Positions 60,098 through 64,000 of a stretch of 64,000 nt of DNA are shown piece by piece. The stretch comes from Maledivibacter halophilus (lineage in GTDB: Bacteria > Bacillota > Clostridia > Peptostreptococcales > Caminicellaceae). Positions within the stretch are counted from its first letter, which is position 1. Every line of letters begins with the position of its first letter. The notes under the pieces were generated by a model. It saw only the letters and a program-made list of their open reading frames with translations, was not told the DNA's origin and made no database searches. The stretch is taken from positions 1 to 64,000 of the forward strand of contig NZ_FUZT01000005.1 of assembly GCF_900167445.1 (NCBI RefSeq). Reading direction: 5' to 3'. The position numbers and the translations under genes were made by a program.

Positions 60098-60378
60098 AAA
60101 GGTACAGGGTATTACCGCAATCGAATAACCAATATCACGTTCCAAACTGATTTTTCCACCTTCCTAAACTGCAATAAAAAATAGATCGTCAGATAGTTCC
60201 AATCCATTTATAAATCTTTTACGTTCATCTTCCCATTCATCCCATGTATATTCTTTGCATTTATAAATAAATTTTTAGCATTTCTCTTCTCCCTTCCCTG
60301 TTACAAATTTCTCTATTGAAAAACAATATCCTCAAATTATCTATCACAAGTTTCGATAAGTAATACTTCTAGCCTTTT
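60098..60378. other. GGTACC-type repeat and gene-free stretch
   Basis: AAAGGTACAGGGTATTACCG at 60098 followed by about 250 bases with short broken frames only. Confidence 0.4.
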
Positions 60379-60645
60379 CTATTCGTCTTCAATATAAATA
60401 GTAAATCCTCCGAAATACTTTGAAAAAGCATTATAAATCAAAGTAAATAATACTGCAACTACGCAAAATAATAATATTGAGAATATATATTGTTTTATCA
60501 ATGTATCAATTCCAAAAATCTCAACAAAACCATTGAATTCTGGATATATTCTATATAAACTAAATATTACCCTCATGATACTGATAATAATACCTAATTT
60601 TATTGAACTTAAGTATTGGATTTTTCTAATTTTAACTTTTTTCAC
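60379..60645 (-). CDS. Small two-helix membrane protein (88 aa)
   Basis: Two hydrophobic segments (IKLGIIISIMRVIFSLYRI; YIFSILLFCVVAVLFTLIYN). GAGGTG before ATG at 60645. No family recognised. A GGTACC-type repeat lies 70 bases upstream (60718-60736). Confidence 0.55.
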   Translation of the reverse strand: MKKVKIRKIQYLSSIKLGIIISIMRVIFSLYRIYPEFNGFVEIFGIDTLIKQYIFSILLFCVVAVLFTLIYNAFSKYFGGFTIYIEDE

Positions 60646-60867
60646 CTCAACACCTCCAAACTATATTGGGTGATATATTCTATGTTATTTAATTAATTTC
60701 CTTTATTTTACTCAATGAAAGGTACCATGTGCCGCAAAAATCTTATATGCCATAATCCAATGACTCTAAAAAAACCTTTTTTACACTTACAATTAATACT
60801 TACTATAAAAAAAGAACCTTTATTTGGCTCCTGATTATGTCTTAAAAGTGGCAGATATCACACAATT

Positions 60868-60915
60868 AAAAACTGTCTGATTTATATTAGTTTTAAAACA
60901 GACAGTTTTTTACAA
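60868..60915 (+). repeat. Repeated terminator hairpin, copy 3
   Basis: AAAACTGTCTGA / AACAGACAGTTTTTT, the hairpin of 41106 and 47559 without the long tail. On the minus strand it would terminate the MerR-type gene. Confidence 0.7.
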
Positions 60916-60921
60916 TTCCAT

Positions 60922-61383
60922 TTATATATTTACCACAATTATTTTCTGGGAATTCCTATTTTTTGAAAGCCATCCACATTCATCATCCCACATAATAGTT
61001 ACTTCAGGTGACTGTGCAAATTCATATTGATTCAATAGTTGTTTAATTTTCCTTATGCTGACAAGATGTTCTTCAATAGCATCTGCTAAGTCCATATAAT
61101 ATTTCGCTTTTTTTAAAGCCTTTAATTTATATTTTGTTTCTCTTTCTTCTATTAATTTGTAATTATTTTCTTCTCCACCAAATTGTGTGATAATAGTTTT
61201 CATAGGTATTTCCATAGAACGATATTTGGCATAGAAAAGCAGCCTAAATATATCCACAACATTATAATATCGATGACCATTTTTCCCCTTTTCAACTTCA
61301 ATTAAATCTTCTTTTTCATAATAATGGATAGCACTAGTTTCACATCCAAGAATTTATCCCAAATCCGAAATACTATACCTCAT
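60922..61383 (-). pseudogene. MerR-family regulator gene with an early stop
   Basis: 154 codons in one frame from ATG at 61383. RYSISDLG, TAA, ILGCETSAIHYYEKEDLIEV, then GHRYYNVVDIFRLLF is a MerR winged helix; the TAA replaces the usual Lys or Glu at about codon 10. The rest is a helical dimer and effector domain. A GTG at 61257 could restart, but without the DNA-binding domain. Confidence 0.75.
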
Positions 61384-61489
61384 AGCCTCTCATTTCTACC
61401 TAAAGCTGCTTTAGGTATTTATCTAGAAATTTCTTATTTGTCAATTTTATCACATTATTATAATTTAAAGTGGATTTTTCTTTTTTCTT

Positions 61490-61527
61490 AACAAACTAAC
61501 CCCTTTCTTAGAAAGCGGTTAGTTTAA
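61490..61527 (-). terminator. Terminator of the DUF362 gene
   Basis: AAACTAACC / GGTTAGTTT arms with a TTTCT..AGAAA inner stem, T run on the minus strand. The first arm overlaps the end of the gene. Confidence 0.75.
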
Positions 61528-62543
61528 ATTTCAAAGAGCTTATAATCCATTGTTCCCAGTCCTATTTTTTCTGCATGTTCAAGAGAAATTCTCCCCTTTT
61601 CAAAAAGGTTTTTGCCGCTATTTTTCTGTACTAAATCTAAGCATGCAGTATCTAATGCAACTGGGTCCTTTCCAGCTAGAACTCCAATATCATCTGCAAT
61701 AGATTTCATTGGTTTCCCAACACAATCACACTCCTTAGTAATGTTATGGACAAAGGTAATATATATAATATCCTTGTCCTTTGATGCTCCATAGGCATAT
61801 TCTGAAAGTTTCTCAAGGAAATTAGACCCTCCCCATGTGTTTCTAATTGCACCTTGAGGACAAACAGCAATGCATCCAGCACATCCAATACACTTATTTT
61901 CATCAATTTTAGCAGTATCTGATATATATATAGCATCGAAATCACACTTGTCTACACAAAGACCGCAGGAATTGCATTTTTCAGATTTTACCTTAGGTGA
62001 TATTCCAGAGTGCTGTTCTAACTTTCCTCCACGAGAAGCAAATCCCATTGCAAGCTGTTTAAGTGCTCCACCAAATCCTGCCTCTATATGACCTTTAAAG
62101 TGACTCATAACAATAAATTGATTATATTTGCCATATTCTTTACCTATTTTGCAATTTTTTATATGTTCTTTGTTGATCTCTATTTCATTATAATCTGTTC
62201 CTATTTCTCCATCTGCTATTATAATGGGAATCTGGGTAAACCCATGGGATTTTGCTGTTTCAATATGGACCTGGGAGGTTGTTCTGCTTCCCCTATATAA
62301 TACATTGGTTTCAATATAGGATGTAGATACTCTATTTTCTTTAAGGTAATTTATAATTTCATCATAACATTTCGGTGGAATAAAGGTTTTATTTCCCTTT
62401 TCTCCAAAATGAACTTTTATAGGAACTTTGCTCTCAAATTCATGTCCAGTTTCTGATACTATTTTTTTAAATAATTTTACAGCATCCCTCCCTAGTTGAT
62501 CATAATTTGAAGTTGAATTTTTTATAAAATATACTTTACTCAT
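61524..62543 (-). CDS. DUF362 protein with two 4Fe-4S clusters
   Basis: 339 residues. DUF362 domain at both ends (VHFGEKGNKTFIPPKCYDEI; SHFKGHIEAGFGGALKQLAM; GKDPVALDTACLDLVQKN) with a bacterial ferredoxin insert: CNSCGLCVDKCDF and CIGCAGCIAVCPQ, eight Cys for two 4Fe-4S clusters. Common in anaerobes; a cytoplasmic electron carrier or assembly protein of unknown partner. GGAGAG before ATG. Intact, unlike many of its neighbours. Confidence 0.93.
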   Translation of the reverse strand: MSKVYFIKNSTSNYDQLGRDAVKLFKKIVSETGHEFESKVPIKVHFGEKGNKTFIPPKCYDEIINYLKENRVSTSYIETNVLYRGSRTTSQVHIETAKSHGFTQIPIIIADGEIGTDYNEIEINKEHIKNCKIGKEYGKYNQFIVMSHFKGHIEAGFGGALKQLAMGFASRGGKLEQHSGISPKVKSEKCNSCGLCVDKCDFDAIYISDTAKIDENKCIGCAGCIAVCPQGAIRNTWGGSNFLEKLSEYAYGASKDKDIIYITFVHNITKECDCVGKPMKSIADDIGVLAGKDPVALDTACLDLVQKNSGKNLFEKGRISLEHAEKIGLGTMDYKLFEI

Positions 62544-62706
62544 ATAATCTCTCCTTTATATTATAAAGATACGTAGTTATTTTTTTTGAGAAGATAATTA
62601 TGCAATTTGCTCCCTTGTTTTTCTTTCTGATTTTAATATGAATATATCATACCGTTTTAATGTACCATATTATAACAATAAAGACAAATAAAACATCCCT
62701 AAAATA

Positions 62707-62731
62707 AAAGGTACCGGGTACCACCCGAGTC
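62707..62731 (+). repeat. GGTACC repeat at the truncated IS91 transposase
   Basis: AAAGGTACCGGGTACCACCC then GAGTCTT; the transposase frame begins at the very next codons. Confidence 0.85.
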
Positions 62732-62734
62732 TTC

Positions 62735-63534
62735 TACTTGAGCTTTCTATTGATCCTAAACATCTAGGTGCTAAAATTGGTTTTACTTCTATTTTACACA
62801 CTTGGGGTCAAAACTTGATGTATCATCCTCATATTCATTGCATTATCCCTGGTGGAGGTCTAGCACCAAATTTCAATAGATTTATTCAACCTAAGAAAAA
62901 GTTTTTTATCCATGTGAAGGTTCTTGCTAAAAAGTTTCGCGGTAAATTTCTTTATTATCTCAAAAAGATGAATAAGAATAATGAATTACAGTTTACTGGT
63001 AATATCAAATATTTACAAAATGCTGATAAGTTTCAAGAACTTATTGATTCTTTATATACCATACCTTGGAATGTTTACTCTAAACCTGTTTTTAAAAATC
63101 CTAATCAAACAATGAAATATCTAGGGAATTACACCCATCGGGTTGCTATCTCCAATCACCGTATTGTAACGGTTGAAAATGATAAAGTTACCTTCAAATG
63201 GAAGGATTACAAAAATGGTAGCAAACAAAAGCTGATGACATTAGATGTATTTGAATTCATTAGGAGATTTTTACTTCATGTTCTTCCTTTTAAGTTTGTA
63301 AAGATTCGGCACTATGGTATTTTAAGTAATCGTAATAGACTTAAATCTATCCAGCTGTGTAAAAAATTAATTACACTACGTACAGGTAAAATTCATCCCA
63401 AAATTGAACTACTATCTTCATATCAACTTATTGAAAAAATGATTGAAATTGATATCAGGCTTTGTCCCCACTGTAAAAAAGGTAATATGCTGCCAAAACA
63501 ATATCAGTATTTATCCCTGGTTGATTCATCCTAA
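62735..63534 (+). pseudogene. IS91-family transposase, 5'-truncated
   Basis: About 266 codons without a proper start. HPHIHCIIPGGGL is the HUH metal-binding motif of Y2 rolling-circle transposases, and YLGNYTHRVAISNHRI carries the tyrosine region; the C-terminus has a zinc knuckle (CPHCKKGNML). The N-terminal zinc domain is missing, cut at the GGTACC repeat. An in-frame ATG at 62815 could start a short product, probably inactive. Confidence 0.88.
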
Positions 63535-63736
63535 CTTCCTAGCAACTTCATATTTTAAAAAAGTCCTCTTATGGGGAGGGGGCACTATACTCTTTTTATG
63601 GTTATATTTATCATATATTGATTTTTTATCCATAGCAATAAGAGTTAAAATTCTATTTAAACCACTATCTTATAAAGAAAAATGTATTGAATCTCCATAG
63701 CAGCAGCTGAAATATCCCGCGGCTATCGTTCAACAA

Positions 63737-63823
63737 GGTGTATCAGCAATTGAGCTCCTAAGTTCTCGTTAATTCGAGACTATTTTTTTGCTCAACTGCT
63801 GATACACCACTAGATGTTATGTG
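63737..63823. other. Long imperfect hairpin after the IS91 remnant
   Basis: GGTGTATCAGCA plus TTGAGC (63737-63755) pairs with GCTCAA plus TGCTGATACACC (63790-63808) with one mismatch; TGTTATGTG follows at 63815. It may be the terminus of the IS91 element, an attC-like site, or a terminator for the minus-strand gene that follows. Confidence 0.5.
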
Positions 63824-63828
63824 AAGGT

Positions 63829-64000
63829 TTACTTCGTCCCATTTCCACTATCTTCCCCTAAAATACTAACTTCTTTATTCTCCATGTTGATCTTGTGAAT
63901 AATTGAATTATTATCCCAATCAAGTACATATATTTTATCTTGAAAAACATTAACACTAGTTATTCTTCCACTAAAAATCTCTTCTACTTCTTTAGTTTCT
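63829..64000 (-). CDS. C-terminal part of a beta-propeller-like protein (runs off the window)
   Basis: 57 codons to TAA at 63829. VFQDKIYVLDWDNNSIIHKI, then MENKEVSILGE has the rhythm of repeating propeller blades (IYVxDxxNxxIxKI). The start is outside the window. Likely a 6-bladed propeller or DUF5050-like secreted protein. Confidence 0.5.
   Translation of the reverse strand, partial: ETKEVEEIFSGRITSVNVFQDKIYVLDWDNNSIIHKINMENKEVSILGEDSGNGTK

Noticed and set aside
1..64000. tRNA, rRNA, riboswitch or CRISPR features
   Set aside because: I saw no cloverleaf, rRNA core sequence, known riboswitch motif or regularly spaced direct repeats.

Overview
This window looks like a low-GC anaerobic Firmicute of the Clostridia type. 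The DNA is AT-rich, ribosome sites are strong AGGAGG-like sequences, TTG and GTG starts are common, and host genes include a serpin lipoprotein, a copper-amine-oxidase-N-domain (stalk) protein and a DUF362 ferredoxin-like protein. No RNA genes or CRISPR arrays were seen. Function calls come from reading protein motifs and gene order by eye; no database search was run.

Bases 1 to 35310 are a complete-looking Mu-like transposable prophage, mostly transcribed right to left. The right end (base 1) and left end (base 35310, read inward on the minus strand) both begin TGTAG. The left end cuts a nitroreductase gene after codon 47; its remainder should lie just before base 1. Reading in transcription order: a repressor with an operator cluster and divergent early promoter (33.9-34.7 kb), early genes with two plus-strand inserted genes (30.9-33.6 kb), DDE transposase and MuB-like ATPase (27.7-30.8 kb), Gam, gp16-like, small zinc-type proteins, amidase and Mor activator (24.0-27.7 kb), holin-like, gp25/26-like, terminase, portal, F, protease plus nested scaffold, decoration and capsid (15.6-23.9 kb), a contractile tail with sheath, tube, frameshifted chaperone, tape measure and baseplate (3.9-15.6 kb), then a diversity-generating retroelement (DGR) that rewrites the tail-tip or fibre protein (0.4-3.9 kb).

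The DGR is the clearest unusual system. A 94-bp template repeat (3427-3520) and a variable repeat (1578-1671) differ at 13 positions, and all 13 are adenines of the template on the coding strand. An Avd-like accessory protein, a 140-nt spacer and a reverse transcriptase carrying the DGR-type LGNVTSQ motif complete it. The C-type-lectin-like variable segment is near the N-terminus of its target, followed by three Ig-like repeats.

Bases 35311 to 64000 are host accessory DNA. They hold surface or secreted proteins (CARDB protein, stalk protein, serpin), an Mrr restriction enzyme, a HEPN-motif protein, and a three-gene operon (DUF6884-like, GIY-YIG-like, cyclase-fold-like) that may be an undescribed defence or nucleotide-signalling module. 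The region is littered with GGTACC-containing repeats that abut truncated genes, possible attC-like sites next to orphan genes, IS91, group II intron and other element remnants, and many genes broken by single nonsense codons. It reads as a decaying recombination hotspot.
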